Assembly (NCBI GenBank): GCA_030674155.1
Contig: CM060322.1
Coordinates: 65,085,824 to 65,149,823 of the forward strand
From: Stramonita haemastoma
Taxonomy: Eukaryota > Mollusca > Gastropoda > Neogastropoda > Muricidae
Reading direction: 5' to 3'
Length of the DNA: 64,000 nt
The position numbers and the translations under genes were made by a program. Every line of letters begins with the position of its first letter. Positions within the stretch are counted from its first letter, which is position 1. Positions 45,053 to 57,439 of this stretch are shown in pieces. Below the pieces are notes generated by a model. That model searched no databases, was not told the origin of the DNA, and worked only from the letters and a program-made list of their open reading frames with translations.

Positions 45053-45064
45053 CATGCAGAAGAA

Positions 45065-45628
45065 CATTGTATCTCCATGTACCGCACCGGACTGTCATAC
45101 AGCTCCCTGAATTGGCTGAAACATAGAGCTCGATTGTCTCCCCTCCCTTATCAACAGCAAGGGGTGATATGGCCGCCTCATGCGTTAGACGACGCGGGAA
45201 AGTCTACACCTCAGTCATCTAACAGTCAACTGATTATTATTTAAAATCAGGTGTTCATTTTTTTTATAAACATGACAGGTGAAATCCTTTAAACTTTTAG
45301 ACATGTCAATAGATATGGCGGCATGCAAGTAGGTCAAGCTATCCTAGATATTTTGTTCCTCATGATGTAGGTCTCAGAGGTTCACCAATGGTGAGATTTT
45401 GTGCATGCTTTTGTTTTTGCCCTCCATTAGGGTAGCTGCATTCCAAATTCGGAGATGTCTTCACACAACACCAGTGTGTATGCCGTCCTTCTTTTTTTAT
45501 TTTTTTTATAAACATTTACTTTTTTCTTTTGCTTTTTCTGCTTTAACTTATGTAACGTCCCGTACTGCTATTCCCACACAGCTTATTTCACTCTCCTCAT
45601 CCCATCCATATCTAGATTAGTGATGTTT
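45065..45628. other. no gene recognised
   Basis: Short unique-looking DNA with T-rich stretches between two inverted copies of the same retroposon. Confidence 0.4.
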
Positions 45629-46386
45629 TATCCCCGATGTCGAGAGTCCAAAAGGACTCCGTCAATATCAGGCCGCAATGAGGCCAACAGCAAGAGAGGC
45701 CCTGCACTTCTGCTGGGTAACTTTGGGGGTATTCAGTAGTGCCTGTTCTAAGCTAACATATGCAGGACACCACCTACTAAACCCGCTACTAACGACAGTA
45801 TTAGCTCAGTTGAGGAACCAGACTGAGCGAATCTTCCAGCCGAGGTGGCGACCACCACAACGTCCCTCAAATGACTGTCCCAGTTAGCCTCCAACCCAAT
45901 AGGCTTTGACACAAACTCGCCACAGGCACAAAAACATATGAGTAAGCCAAATCTGGGATCACCATGGGACCAGAGCAGCAGGGGCTTCGGAATCAGAGGT
46001 AATATTTGTTTTATTATTGCATGATGCTCAATGGTAATGAGGGTGATGTAATAACACTGCTATGGAAGTGTATCTGCTTTGGGACTGCTTCACAGGATTG
46101 TACTCTTTGCTTACTATCATAATATTATTCCTGTGTCAGCCCGACCCAAGAGATACAGACATCTGCAGTGTTGGTCAGGTAATTTGGGCAACACTCTCAA
46201 ATTCGCATCCACAAAGTGGATTAAGCTTAACTGTGTGGTCCCAATCTTCCCACTGAACACACAGCACACTCACTCTGGGTAGGAGCTGGCTTTAGTCCGA
46301 AACATCCCTTTGACTCCTATGGAATTCAAACCTGCAACCTTTCAGTCCGAAATCCAGGGTGCTAACCACTGCGCTATGGTGGCTGG
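45629..46386 (-). mobile_element. long tRNA-headed retroposon, copy 3 (older, tail lost)
   Basis: Reads on the minus strand from 'accagccaccatagcgcagtggttagc' (46386) through the same body to about 45629. The last 100 bp and poly-A are absent. More diverged than copies 1 and 2. Confidence 0.85.
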
Positions 46387-46620
46387 TTTATATACATTTT
46401 CTGTCTTCTGTTCCTACAGGCACAAAATAGCGTATTCTTCTGAAAGATATTCAGTGTGCAATTGCACATGGAACGTTGGTTTAAAGTCTCATCCGAGAGA
46501 CTTGGGGAAGTGAAGTGACTGTAATGATGTTAACTCCAGTGGGAAAACGTTTTCTCAAATGGGCATCTCAGTGGTAGCTCAAATCTGTCACATGGAAAGC
46601 TCGAGGTTCTAGCAGCCGCA
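46387..46620 (-). mobile_element. SINE family A-like, decayed
   Basis: The central block 'aaagtctcatccgagagacttgggg' and 'gatgttaactccagtggg' is readable at 46470-46540, followed by a decayed tRNA head to about 46620. No tail is seen next to copy 3 of the long retroposon. Confidence 0.6.
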
Positions 46621-47111
46621 CCACCCCCCTTCCTCTCTCACCTGTAACCTGGGTTGAAGGGAAACAGCCATGCCCTGAAGAATGAGGTGACAGTCAAAGA
46701 TTAGGGGACAACTCAATAAAATAAAGTTGTCTAAGGTTGAAGGGAGAGGTCCAGATAATAAAGAAGGCACTCCCTGAGGAAATGCCGGGGGCTTCTCAGT
46801 ATAAAATAGCATCCCCAACTTCTGGAAATTCTGAGCTAGGAATTACATATTTTCTATCCCTCTCTTTGTTTCTGCCTTGTTCCCTGTCCTCCAGGCACCC
46901 CTTAATTGTCTATTTTCTATATCTTTGATCCACTCTTCCGTCTTTACATTCAGAAAGACTTAAAAGATATTTCTCTCCCACTCAAGAAATCTGGTGTACT
47001 GAGCCTAACTTGTCAGGCACTTAAGGACAGCGCTACGCATTTTCGCTCATATGAAAGTCAACAACAATTTCTGTCTAAGAAGGCAGACGACACTGGAGGA
47101 CTAGCACGTAC

Positions 47112-47252
47112 TTGCAGGCGGGCAGTCGAGGGCGATGGTTCTGCATTTCTTCTTAGCGGCTATCTGCAGGCTCTGGCTCAGACATTTCTCCCAGGCTCCG
47201 TTATGGGCTGTCACGTCAGCTACCACCACCTCCACGTTTTTATACACCCCTT
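47112..47252 (-). CDS. host gene exon 2: macro-domain-like segment
   Basis: 141 nt on the minus strand, acceptor 'gttgtgatttcag', donor 'gtacgt'. Phase 1 at both ends. Motifs 'VYKNVEVVVADVTAHNGAW' and 'LSQSLQIAAKKKCRTIALD'. A helix of the 'L..SL..A..K' type followed by a strand 'RTIALD' is the pattern of macro domains ('al..A...g..sIafP'). Joined in frame between exons 1 and 3. A (GT)-rich tract on the minus strand replaces the usual polypyrimidine tract about 10 nt upstream. Confidence 0.8.
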
Positions 47253-47261
47253 CTGAAATCA

Positions 47262-47530
<269 letters not shown>

Positions 47531-48300
47531 GCATGATAATGGAGAGGAAATTCAGAGAAGGAAGAGATAAATGTTTCTGCTTTGGATGACGGAATATCTG
47601 AATGGGAAATTTGCAAGGCTGTTAGAACATTTAAATAAACTGAATAAATCTTCTGGATTATACATATTTTCTAGACCATTCAGCAAAGACAGATTACTTC
47701 TCATCCCAAGTTCTCGGTGCTACATCCATAAAGTCTCTTTTTGCCCTCACATCAAATCTTCTCGGATCTACAAAACCCGCCCCTTTGCCTACAGCCTGTC
47801 TCAACTTTCATCCATATTTTCTTCTTTCTTTTCTTACAGAGTCTGCAACATGCCCTCCAGACTGGATCAGACTTCTTTCCATCCTGTACCTCCTGATCTC
47901 CAGTTCACTGGCACTCCTTTCTTTATGTAACAGAGTGAACATATTTGATGTCCTATTTCTGCATACACCTTGGGAACAGGGGACAGCCAGTCAGTTAAGA
48001 TATGACCTCTTTAAAGAGGTTGCATAGATACTACATTTCACCATGAAGGCACAGAGCATACAATGGAGAGTTTTCAACCACCACCCAAGGAAACAGAGCA
48101 TTGCACAATTCGCAGGTGTGTCCCAATTTAATAACAACTCGTTGATAGGGCTCTGATTGCATGGGAAGTAATCTACTTACTGCTCCATCATATTTACCTT
48201 CCACCACACAAGCAAAAAAGAAATCCTGACAATTCTGAAAGAAATTACCATAAATCATGCATCTTGCATCCTTACCCCATTCCTGCACCTGTTTTCTCAC
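47531..48300. other. intronic DNA, no clear gene
   Basis: AT-rich with short frames only. It may include 5' remnants of the LINE that follows, but no motif could be read with confidence. Confidence 0.35.
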
Positions 48301-48309
48301 AATACTATT

Positions 48310-49757
48310 CACAACTTGTACCTACTATCCCTGAAATTGTTACTTATCTCTTTTGTCAGGAGATTTTCCATCAGCTCTTAAAACCGTTATAGTGACACCT
48401 CCTCTTAAATAAAGCATGACCATGATTCCACATCCTGAAGAATTATAGACCTATCTCAAGCCTACCTTTTGTCTCTAAATTACGTGAAAAAGTTGTTATA
48501 AAACAGCTCAACAACCGTCTTCGTTCCAATGATCTCCTTCCCCCTTTTCAATCTGCCTATCACGCCAACAACAGTACTGAAACCACCAAAGTCTACACTT
48601 TAGATACACTTCTGCTTGCTTCTGATGTAGGAAAAATCTCACTCTTTACTTTCCTGGGCTTATCTGCAGCCTTTGACACTATTGGTCACTCAATTCTTCT
48701 TTCTCGCCTCCATAATACATTTGGCATCAATAGCACAGTCCCCACCTGGTTGAGTTCATACCTCACAAACCGATTCCAGAAAGTTATTGTAAACAAAATT
48801 CAATCTAACCCTGTCAAACTGGAATATGGAGTTTCACGAGGATCAATTTTGGGTCCTGTTCTCTTCAATCTCTACACTGCTCCACTCTCACATATAATAA
48901 ACCATCATCATATTGATCATCATTTCTATGCAACGAAACTCTGCTTTAATGCCGTGATATGCTTCAAACTTGCCTTCCCTCCTGACAAACATGGCTGATT
49001 GCCTTCAAACCATTAAAAACTGGATGACTCAGAACAAATTTCAACTAAATGCTGATAAAAACCGAAGCCATATTCATAGGGACCAAACATAAACTATCCT
49101 CTGTCACAACAACTTCAATAGAATTCGGCAGTGCATCAGTTCCTTTGTCCAGTCCTGTGAAGTATTTAGGTGTAGTTCTCAACAACACACTCTCTGTGGA
49201 AAAAATCAATCACCCAGACCTGCTAATCCTGCTACTATCAACTACAGCCTAAAAGTATCATAGGCAAGTATCTGTCCACTGATGCAACATCAAAGTTTGT
49301 TACATCTCTCATTCTTTCTCATTTGGACAACAATAGTTCTCTCTTGGCTGGTCAACCAGCATCATCCATTCACTATCTTCAATGCATACAAAACTCTGCA
49401 GCTCTTCTAGTCCTTAGAAAGAAAAAATCTGAACACATTACTTCTCTTCTACAATCTCTTCACTGGCTGCCTGCCCCACAAAGACTGAGGTACAAGATCA
49501 ACACCCTATGCTTCAAATGTCTACACAAATCTGCACCACCTGTCTCTGTAGCTGTCTTTACTTGTACACTCCATCTTCCCTTCGTTCAGCAGATACATTG
49601 TGCTTTTGAACACATAGATTCAAACAAACCACTGTTGGCCATTGCTCTTTCTCTGATTATGATACATCCACCTGGAATGACCTCTCTCTCACTTCACCAC
49701 AAGCCTACTTTTGGTACTTTCAAATCCAGCCTCAAAACCCACTTATTTCCAGCCTGA
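48310..49757 (+). pseudogene. CR1/L2-like LINE ORF2, RT to C-terminus, frameshifted
   Basis: Pieces in order: 'FLGLSAAFDTIGHSIL' (48655), 'EYGVSRGSILGPVLFNLY' (48825-48880), a degraded FADD region ('HFYATK') and 'PVKYLGVVLNN' (49155). The C-terminal part 'HITSLLQSLHWLPAPQRLRY' region and 'FGTFKSSLKTHLFPA' ends at 49757, characteristic of L2/CR1 elements. At least four frameshifts. 5'-truncated. Followed by (GT)n at 49831. Confidence 0.8.
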
Positions 49758-49827
49758 GTTGTTCCCTATTTTTCAACAGCCTCCTTCAACACCACCATCC
49801 TACCTCTACCTAAGCGTGTCTTCAGGC

Positions 49828-49830
<3 letters not shown>

Positions 49831-49914
<84 letters not shown>
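49831..49914. repeat. (GT)n microsatellite
   Basis: About 84 bp of pure GT, then GTGC-rich decay to 49990. Confidence 0.95.
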
Positions 49915-49918
<4 letters not shown>

Positions 49919-50129
49919 GTGCGTGATGCCTGCATGCTTGCGCGCACGTGCGCATGTGTGTGTGCGTGTGTGTGAATGTGCATGTGTGTGCATAAATTTG
50001 ATATATGTTTATTCTTAATATTTGTGGAAAGCTGCATTGGTGCAAACGACGAGAATGCAAGACTTTGATTTGTTTGCTTTTGGAGATTCAGTGCTGTACA
50101 AATTACATTTTTTATTATTTCATTATTAT

Positions 50130-50204
50130 CATTCTTCTTCTTCTTCTTCTTCTTCTTCTTCTTCTTTCTTCTTCTTCTTCTTCTTCTTCTTCTTCTTCTT
50201 CTTG
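50130..50204. repeat. (CTT)n microsatellite
   Basis: About 24 CTT units with one break. On the minus strand it is a (GAA)n tail directly after the 3' end of the RTE-like copy. Confidence 0.95.
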
Positions 50205-50216
50205 TTATTGGATAGT

Positions 50217-50715
50217 AGGCCTCCATCAGTCGGTGTCGACTATGGAATTTGCGCCAAAAGAAAGGTCTTCTGTTCAGCGACAATGCCGGCTGTGGCTGGT
50301 CAGTCCAATGCGGGAGTGGCAGTCTCTGATGCATCTGATGCAGATGTGGCTTGTTGAGGTGGCTGGAGTATATGCCTTCCGCTTGGCTCTCTTTTCATTT
50401 GCTGCCGTGTGGATTTTTTCTTCACCATACTTCAGCTGTTTGTGGAGAACACTGCGCCATTTGCTGAGGTTAGCCACTACCTCCTCCCAGTTCTCTGTGT
50501 TGATGTCTAGGGCTTTCATGTCACGGTTGCAGACATCTTGTAGCGCAGTTGGGGGTGGCCAATGCTTCTCTTGTTGGAGGCAAGTTCACCATAGAGGAGA
50601 TCTTAAGGAATGCGCCCATCCTCCATCCTTTGCATGTGACCAAGCCATCTGAGTCTGTGTTGTGTGAGGAGTGTGTACATCGTGGGAAGACCTGCAACCT
50701 CAAGGACCTGAGCAT
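50217..50715 (-). pseudogene. RTE-like LINE 3' end, second copy
   Basis: Minus-strand counterpart of 16190-16680. The C-terminal small ORF (50519-50274) keeps 'NTENWEEVVANLSKWRSVL' and the finger 'CIRCIRDCHSRIGLTSHSRH'. Upstream codons end in a stop overlapping the ATG, exactly as in the first copy. 5'-truncated at a (CAT)n array and tailed by (GAA)n. Confidence 0.85.
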
Positions 50716-50726
50716 TGGTAACTTGT

Positions 50727-50730
50727 TATT

Positions 50731-50822
<92 letters not shown>

Positions 50823-50827
50823 CATCA
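50727..50827. repeat. (CAT)n microsatellite
   Basis: About 33 ATC/CAT units with one CAC change, at the truncated 5' side of the RTE-like copy. Confidence 0.95.
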
Positions 50828-50929
50828 CTATTTTTTTAAAAATAATTATCTTTACTATATATTCCAGTGAACTTCTAAAAGCAGCAGAAACATTCATAGT
50901 GCATTTTTGACAAAAAATGTTAACCATAT

Positions 50930-52060
50930 GTATACAGTTGATTTCTATCCTATAGCTTGGTCAGGGTCAGTCATTGTTCCATTACTGAAAAAAGGTGATG
51001 CTAACAACCCTGAAAATTATAGAGGCATCTCCTTACTAATTATTGTTAGTAATATTTTTTACTTTATCCTAAACCAGAGACTGTATGAATGGGCAGAAAG
51101 GGAAGGAAAAATTAGTGAAGAACAGGCTGGATTTGCAGGAATTACTCTACTGTAGACAACATATCTACTCTTGTTACAATGGTTATGTCATGTTTGTATG
51201 GTCAGAAGAAAAGTAAACTGTATGTTGCTTTCATCTATTACCAGATGGCTTTTGCTACAGTAAATCATGATATGCTTAAGAAAGTGTTTTACAAAATCAA
51301 TGTTTAATCAAAAATGATTTGTATGTTGAAAAGTATGTATGGTTGCATGCAAAGTTGTGTTCACTGGGGTTCTGAAGTGTCTGATTCTTTTAATGTCCAT
51401 CAGGTTTGAAACAGGGCTGTTTGGTGTCTCCTTTCACTTTTCCATTATTCATAACTTAAGTAGCAGAAGAACTTTCATGAAAGGGTAAACATTGTTTTCA
51501 GTTTCTACCTGGCTTACATGAAATTGAATCTTGTTCTCAGATGGTGTTGTTTTGTTTTTCTTATATCCCAGTGGCCTTCAAAACTAACTAAATAACTTAC
51601 AGAGAGCATCTGATGCCTTAGGATTAAATGTAAATATTGATAAAATGAATATTATAGTGTTCAGGAAAGGTGGGCATTTTTAAGGCCCAAGTATTGAAGT
51701 TGTAAATAGTTACAAGTATCGTGGTTTTACTCTTACAACTATAGTATCTTTTGACACAGCACTAGAAGAGTATGTCAGGTATGCAAAACATTTTTTTTTA
51801 AATAGATTTTGTAACGATGTAGGCCTTGGGCAACTTTTACTGTTTATCACTGTGCTAGCTCTAAAACTCATTCAAAATGGTAAACATTGTCTGGCGTTTG
51901 ATCTCATTGAATTATTTATACTGTTATTTGCTGACAATAGCATTTTACTATGGACAACAGTTACTGGCTTACAAAAACAACTTGTATCTGGCTGCATCAA
52001 CGTTAGAGTTAAAATAAAATATGGGCAAAACAAATATAGTTGTTTTTGCAAGGGTGGGTA
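50930..52060 (+). pseudogene. decayed LINE reverse transcriptase
   Basis: Starts with 'WSGSVIVPLLKKGDANNPENY' type fingers region (50955-51020), 'RGISLL' and 'EGKISEEQAGFA' (51105-51140), then broken pieces: 'MAF.TVNHDML' (51245), 'GLKQGCLVSPFTF' (51405) and 'KMNIIVFRKGG' (51640). A second piece 'FADNSILLWTTVTGLQKQL' lies at 51925-51985. Many stops. Possibly a Jockey- or RTE-related family; not resolved. Confidence 0.6.
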
Positions 52061-52064
52061 GTAG

Positions 52065-52398
52065 GTGAGACCAAAAATGGGCATGTGGGAATGCAAAAGT
52101 AGAAATAGTGAACAAGTAAACCTTGAGGTTCTTGGTTCGTACCAGGCCTTGCCCTTTCTTCTCAATTTGACACAAAAATCGGACTGAATGTCAAAGCCAT
52201 TTGGATGAGACCAGAAACCAAGTCCCGTGTGCGAACGCACACAGAACATCTTGCGCACACGGTAAAACCCCGTTACGCCTTTCAGAAGAGCATGTGCCGG
52301 CAGGAGCAGATGACAAGATTTATTTTTTTAAAAACAGAATGTATACAGGTGTCGTGTTTAGACACCATCCCTGAGGAAAAATCGGGGAGTTGGAGTCC
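52065..52398 (+). mobile_element. tRNA-derived SINE family B, plus-strand copy
   Basis: A Box-B-like 'cttggttcgtaccagg' at 52128 is followed by the central block ('tggatgagaccagaaaccaagtcccgtgtgcgaacgcac', 'catcttgcgcacac') and a 3' part 'acaccatccctgaggaaaaatcgggg'. The head is decayed; the tail leads into (AT)n. Partner copy at 57440-57790. Confidence 0.75.
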
Positions 52399-52399
52399 C

Positions 52400-52563
<164 letters not shown>

Positions 52564-52699
52564 TCCAACTAGATTTAGTTTTTGTTTTGCATATCAAGAC
52601 CTAGTAAGCAGAGCTAAGAGAGCAGTTTTTGCCATTTTTTGTGTGCTGTATAGATTGAGTCTGGTCATAGGCTTCATCTGCTACTGCTAACCATGTAAC

Positions 52700-55600
52700 C
52701 CAGTACTATCTGCCACATGTGTGGAGTAAACCCAACCTAAAAATCCGACATGCAGAGGGATGAGCTCCACAAGGTTTGGTTTGTCCAAGACACATCTATG
52801 AGAAAGACAAACAGAATCTCCATACTGGATCGGTTGTCACCCGGGTTACCAAGGACTGTGCCTTCTGTTGCACATCAGGACAGAGGAAAAAAGTATGTTA
52901 CTGGTGTACAACGTAGCAAAATCCGTGCCAGAAACTACATCACCATTGGCACTTGGAATGCACGGCCACTAAGAGCCACAGGCAATGTGGAAGCACTAAC
53001 ACATGAGATGGCCAGATACCAATGGTACATCCTTGGGCTCTGTGAAGTAAGGTGGAAAAACATGGGAGAAACAATGACCCAAGAAGACCACAAAATATAC
53101 TTCAGTGAAAAACAGGATAAGCTTGAACAGGGCGTGGGTTTAATAATTTTTCAAGGACACCGTGAACACCGTCATAAGCTGTCAGTCAGTGTCCAGCAGA
53201 CTTATTACCATCCGCTTGAGAGCAACCCCCTTCAACATCACAGTAGTACTGGCTTACACCCCTTCATCAGACAGCACGGATGAACAAACTACAAGGGGCG
53301 TTAAATCAAATTCCCAAGAAAGATATACTTGTTGTTCAAGGTGACTGGAATGCCAAGATGACTGGGAGGGCATTTGCCGACCACACTGCAACAAGGAAAC
53401 AAATGAAAGAGACTTAAAACTCCTGGAGTTTGCCAGTAACAACAATCTCCAGCTAGTCAATTTACTTGGCCCATATGAAAAATCTAGAAGACGGACATGG
53501 TATAGCCCAAATGATGAACACTACAACCAAATAGATTACATCATGGTGAAGAAATGATTTAGGCCTAGCATAAATACCACACAGACACAAAGCTTTCCAG
53601 GAGCGGACATATGGAATGACCATGATCTTGTAATGATGACATTCCAACTCCGTCTCAAAAAACTTCACAAGCAGAAAAACATCAGGGTCAAATTTGACCT
53701 CGAGGAGCTGAAGGATCCAGAGGTAGCAGACACTTTTCAGGCAAGGGTAGGAGAAAATTTTGCAGCACTCACTCTGATAGACTCATATGATATGTATATA
53801 GATACATTGATGGATAGTTTCAACACAGCAGTGACAGAAAGAGCAAGCGAACTTCCTGGGAAACATTGACCAGTCAAAAAACCTTGGGTCAGACCTAACA
53901 TTTTACAACTATGTGACAAACGTTGAGAGTTGAAGAAAAAGACAACTTTCAAACAGAAGGAAGAGAAGAACAGTATAGGGCACTCAACAAAAGAATCAGG
54001 AAGTCTATGACAGAAGTAAAGGAGAAATAATATTTCTCCTTTTGGGAAGTCAGCAGGGGCTGACAACATTCCAGCTGATACTGTTCACCAATATAGTTTA
54101 TTGGTGAACAGTGACAGGACATTGATGAAGACATCAAGAAAAACAACAGCCAGAAAGCATATCAACTGATGCAAGACATGACTGGCACAAAGCAATAAAG
54201 AAGCTCAACAACCCAATACAAAAATGGGAAGTGCCTCACTGATGACCAGAATATTCTGAACAGGTGAAAATAATACTGCTCCGACCTGTATAACTACAAA
54301 ACCACAGGAGTTCCAGAAGTCCTCAATGTCTCCACAAGCACAGATACAGACAGTCACAAGTGGAAACAGCAGTCAGATTACTGAAAAAGGGGGAAGTCAG
54401 CTAGCAGGGGCTGACAACATTCCAGCTGAGCTGGTTCAAGCTGGATAGGAAGTCATGATCGATGCTCTACTAAAATCTGCAACAAGCTCTGGCAGACAGG
54501 AAAATGGCCAACACCATGAACATAGTCACTCATCATCACCCTCCCCAAAAAGGAACCCCTCAGTAGTGCCAGAATTACCGAACAATCAGCCTCATATGCC
54601 AGCCAAACAAGTTCATGTTGAATATTACATTGAATAGACTGAAGCCACAAGCAGAGACCATTATTGCTGAGCAACAAGCAGGTTTCAGAGAAGGGTGTAG
54701 CGCAACTGAACAGATAATCAATCTCCAAATACTCTGGGACAAGACCTCTACCACGTATTTATCAATTTTAAGAAGGCATTCAACAGAGTGTGGTATGCAG
54801 CTTTGTGGGCAACCATGAATTCGTACAGCATCAATGTAAACCTGATCAGAGTCATTAAAGAGCAGTACACCAAGGCCACCAGTGCAGTGTACTACAACAG
54901 CATCATTGGAGAGTGGTTTTAAACAACAGTTGGAGAAGGCAGAGCTGTCTGCTCTCACCCACTCTTTTCAACATCTTGCTCGAGAGAATCATGGCTGATG
55001 CGCTGGAACACCATAAAAGATCAGTCAGCATTGGTGGCAGAACGACTACAAACCTCCGCTTTGCAGACGACATTGACAGACTAGCAGGATCAGAATAGGA
55101 GCATGCCAGCCTAACAGGACACCTGAACAAGGTCTCTAAAACATTCGGCATGAAAATCAGTGCAGAGAAGACCAAACTGATGACCAATAATGCCAAGGGC
55201 ATCAGCACTAATATCAGGGTCAATAACCAGAAGCTGGAAATGGTTCAAATCTTTAAGTACTTGGGAGCCAATATATCAGACAATGGGTCTATGCCATAGG
55301 TAGTATGCAGGATTGCACAGACAATAACAGCACTGTCAAAACTGAACACTATCTGGAAAGATAAAAAATATCTCACTCAACTCCAAGATCAGACTAATGC
55401 ACTCCCTTGTCATATCCATATTCCTGTATGCCTGTGAATCATGGACCCTGACTACAGATTTGTAGAGAAGAGTAAAGGCGGTGGAGATGAGATGCTTTCA
55501 GAGACTCCTTGGCATCTCTTACAGAGAGCACATAAGCAACGAAGACGTGCATAACAGAATCCAGCAAACCGTTAGTCCCTACGGAAAATTTTTATCACTC

Positions 55601-55854
55601 ATAAAGAAGATAAACTTAAATGGTACGGGCATGCCACAAGATCAAAAGGACTTGCAAAAACAATACTGCAAGGCACTGTCCAAGTAGGAAGAAAATGAGG
55701 CAGACCAAGGAAGAGATGAGAGGACAACATCAGCGAATGTAGCCTACAGGTCTAGAACTCAACCAAACCCTGAGAAAGGCAGAACAGAGAGAGGAATGGA
55801 GGGAACTGGTTGTCAAGTATTCATGGTTGCCCCCACAGTCGCCAGACTACGGGA
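52700..55854 (+). pseudogene. RTE-like LINE, nearly full length, many frameshifts
   Basis: An endonuclease frame at 52750-53283 has 'ITIGTWNARPLRATGN' and 'ILGLCEVRW' (catalytic Glu), then frameshifted 'GDWNAKM' (53340). RT pieces: 'EQQAGFREGCSATEQI' (54670-54720), 'LLERIMADALE' (54970) and 'NLRFADDIDRL' (FADD, 55050). 'ACESWTL' (55430) and a C-terminal part 'WLPPQSPDYG' end at 55850, with a (GATA)n tail from 55855. About 3.1 kb, related to the fragment at 26537. A short direct duplication of 'agtcagcaggggctgacaacattccagctga' occurs at 54047 and 54397. Confidence 0.8.
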
Positions 55855-55855
55855 C

Positions 55856-55914
<59 letters not shown>

Positions 55915-55915
55915 C

Positions 55916-55963
<48 letters not shown>

Positions 55964-55995
55964 TGATAGATTGATAGATTGCTTGATTAATTGAT
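55855..55995. repeat. (GATA)n tail microsatellite
   Basis: About 30 GATA units with one GACA, decaying to GATT near 55965. It directly follows the 3' end of the RTE-like LINE and is its tail. Confidence 0.95.
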
Positions 55996-56282
55996 TGATT
56001 GAACTGCTGTCAGTTTTTTGTTTGTAAATTATTTTATACTCAAATACAGAGCCAATAATGCTTTATGAAGCTTAAAGATGAACTTTGGGAAAGTCTATAA
56101 GGTTGAAAATGTATACTTACGTAATATGAAAAGTTTTTTGATTGTGGACCTTCCAACTCCCAACAATCTTGTTAATGGAGAGCTTGGGAGAATTTCCACA
56201 TCTATTTACTCATACTTAAAATGCATTAAATGCTGGCAAACATTGACTTGTATGGCTGAATGTAAAATCCGTAATGTAGTCC
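55996..56282. other. intronic DNA, no gene recognised
   Basis: AT-rich, short chance frames only. Confidence 0.4.
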
Positions 56283-56460
56283 GTATGCTAGTGCACTATG
56301 TCTGTATGCTAATTCAGAATGTCAGTATGCTAATTCACTATGTCTGCATGCTAATTCAGTATGTCATTATACTAATGCACAATTTCTGTATGCTAATTCA
56401 GTATGTCAGTGTGCTAATGCACTACGTCTGTATGCTAATTCTAATATGTCAGGATGCTAA
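56283..56460. repeat. 21-bp minisatellite, about eight units
   Basis: Unit close to 'gtatgctaattcagtatgtca', 21 bp (seven codons), giving the open frame 'MLIQYVS...'. It lies about 33 nt past the donor of exon 1. Confidence 0.85.
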
Positions 56461-56493
56461 CGCAGACCAGACATGGTGTGCAGTGAAACGTAC

Positions 56494-56613
56494 GTTGACT
56501 GGGTGTCAGGTTGCCATACACGAGAATGGCGAGGGCTAGCTGGGCTTCCTTCTGGCCCTTCTTCAACACCATCCGCACACCCTCCACCTCATACGCTTTA
56601 CTGGGTGTCTCCT
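56494..56613 (-). CDS. host gene exon 1 (of those seen): start of macro-like domain
   Basis: 120 nt on the minus strand, acceptor 'atgggtttccag', donor 'gtacgt'. Phase 1 at both ends; 39 clean codons. Motifs 'AYEVEGVRMVLKKGQKEAQ' and 'LALAILVYGNL'. 'GVRMVLKKGQ' fits the first strand and turn of a macro domain ('v.l..GdIt'), though the usual N-A-A-N signature is not seen, so ADP-ribose binding may be lost. (GT)n on the minus strand begins 15 nt upstream of the acceptor. Confidence 0.75.
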
Positions 56614-56625
56614 CTGGAAACCCAT

Positions 56626-56628
<3 letters not shown>

Positions 56629-56676
<48 letters not shown>

Positions 56677-56806
56677 ACACACAGATGGCGAGATTTCCAA
56701 AAACTGCATATACACGGGGACAGGATGAAAAAAGCACATGAATAATTATTCCATTATCCTAGATATAAAAGAATGAAATAAATACAAAAATAAATAAAAA
56801 CAAAAA

Positions 56807-56878
<72 letters not shown>

Positions 56879-56880
56879 TG
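56629..56880. repeat. two (AC)n microsatellites
   Basis: AC at 56629-56676 and 56811-56877. Intronic. The first sits beside the exon 1 acceptor. Confidence 0.95.
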
Positions 56881-57034
56881 GATGACTTCAAGCTGCCATC
56901 TTATAATGAAGAAAACATTAATGAGATCATGAAGGGAGGGGAGGGAGGGAGGGAAGGGGAGAAATGGTTCGATGGGGGGATAGGGAAGGTACAATGCCTC
57001 TTGTTTACTGATGCAGGAGAAGGTTTGTTTTTAC

Positions 57035-57112
57035 CTGTTACAATTTCGTCTCCAGTCTGAGTTTCACTGGTCTGGGGGTCACCTCCACCCCCACCCCCCC
57101 TCCCACCCCCCT
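57035..57112 (-). CDS. candidate upstream exon, Gly-rich linker
   Basis: 78 nt on the minus strand between 'actttctag' and donor 'gtaaaa'. Phase 1 at both ends, matching exon 1, so it would join in frame. Encodes a glycine/arginine run then 'DPQTSETQTGDEIVT'. The low complexity of the first half and a modest polypyrimidine tract keep this uncertain; it may be a chance open stretch. Confidence 0.4.
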
Positions 57113-57117
57113 CTAGA

Positions 57118-57430
57118 AAGTTGTAGTTCTTGGGTTCGAATCCCATCCACATCTAGGTTTCTCTCCTATCCATTAGACCATAAGTGGTCTAGGTGTTAGT
57201 ATTTTCAACGAGATAATAAACCGAGGTCTCAAGTGCGCTGTAAAATTATCGTGCATAAAAAAAACATACAACATGAAAAAATGTCCCTCGTAAAATTCTA
57301 CTAAAAAGAGAAATGCACTCCCAGAAGGAAAACCTTTTTTTTATATACCACTTTATGCCACAGCAGATTTCTCCGCGTGAAATTCGGGCTGCTCTCCCCA
57401 GGGAGAGTGCGTCGCCACAAGTGCAGCGCC
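57118..57430. mobile_element. SINE fragments (Box-B-bearing piece and family C 3' end)
   Basis: 'ttgggttcgaatcccatcc' at 57129-57146 is a Box-B-like motif with 'ataataaaccgaggtct' at 57212, both SINE-like. 57347-57425 ('gaaattcgggctgctctccccagggagagtgcgtcgccac') matches the 3' part of family C (43740-43800). Too mixed to delimit. Confidence 0.5.
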
Positions 57431-57439
57431 TACCCATTT

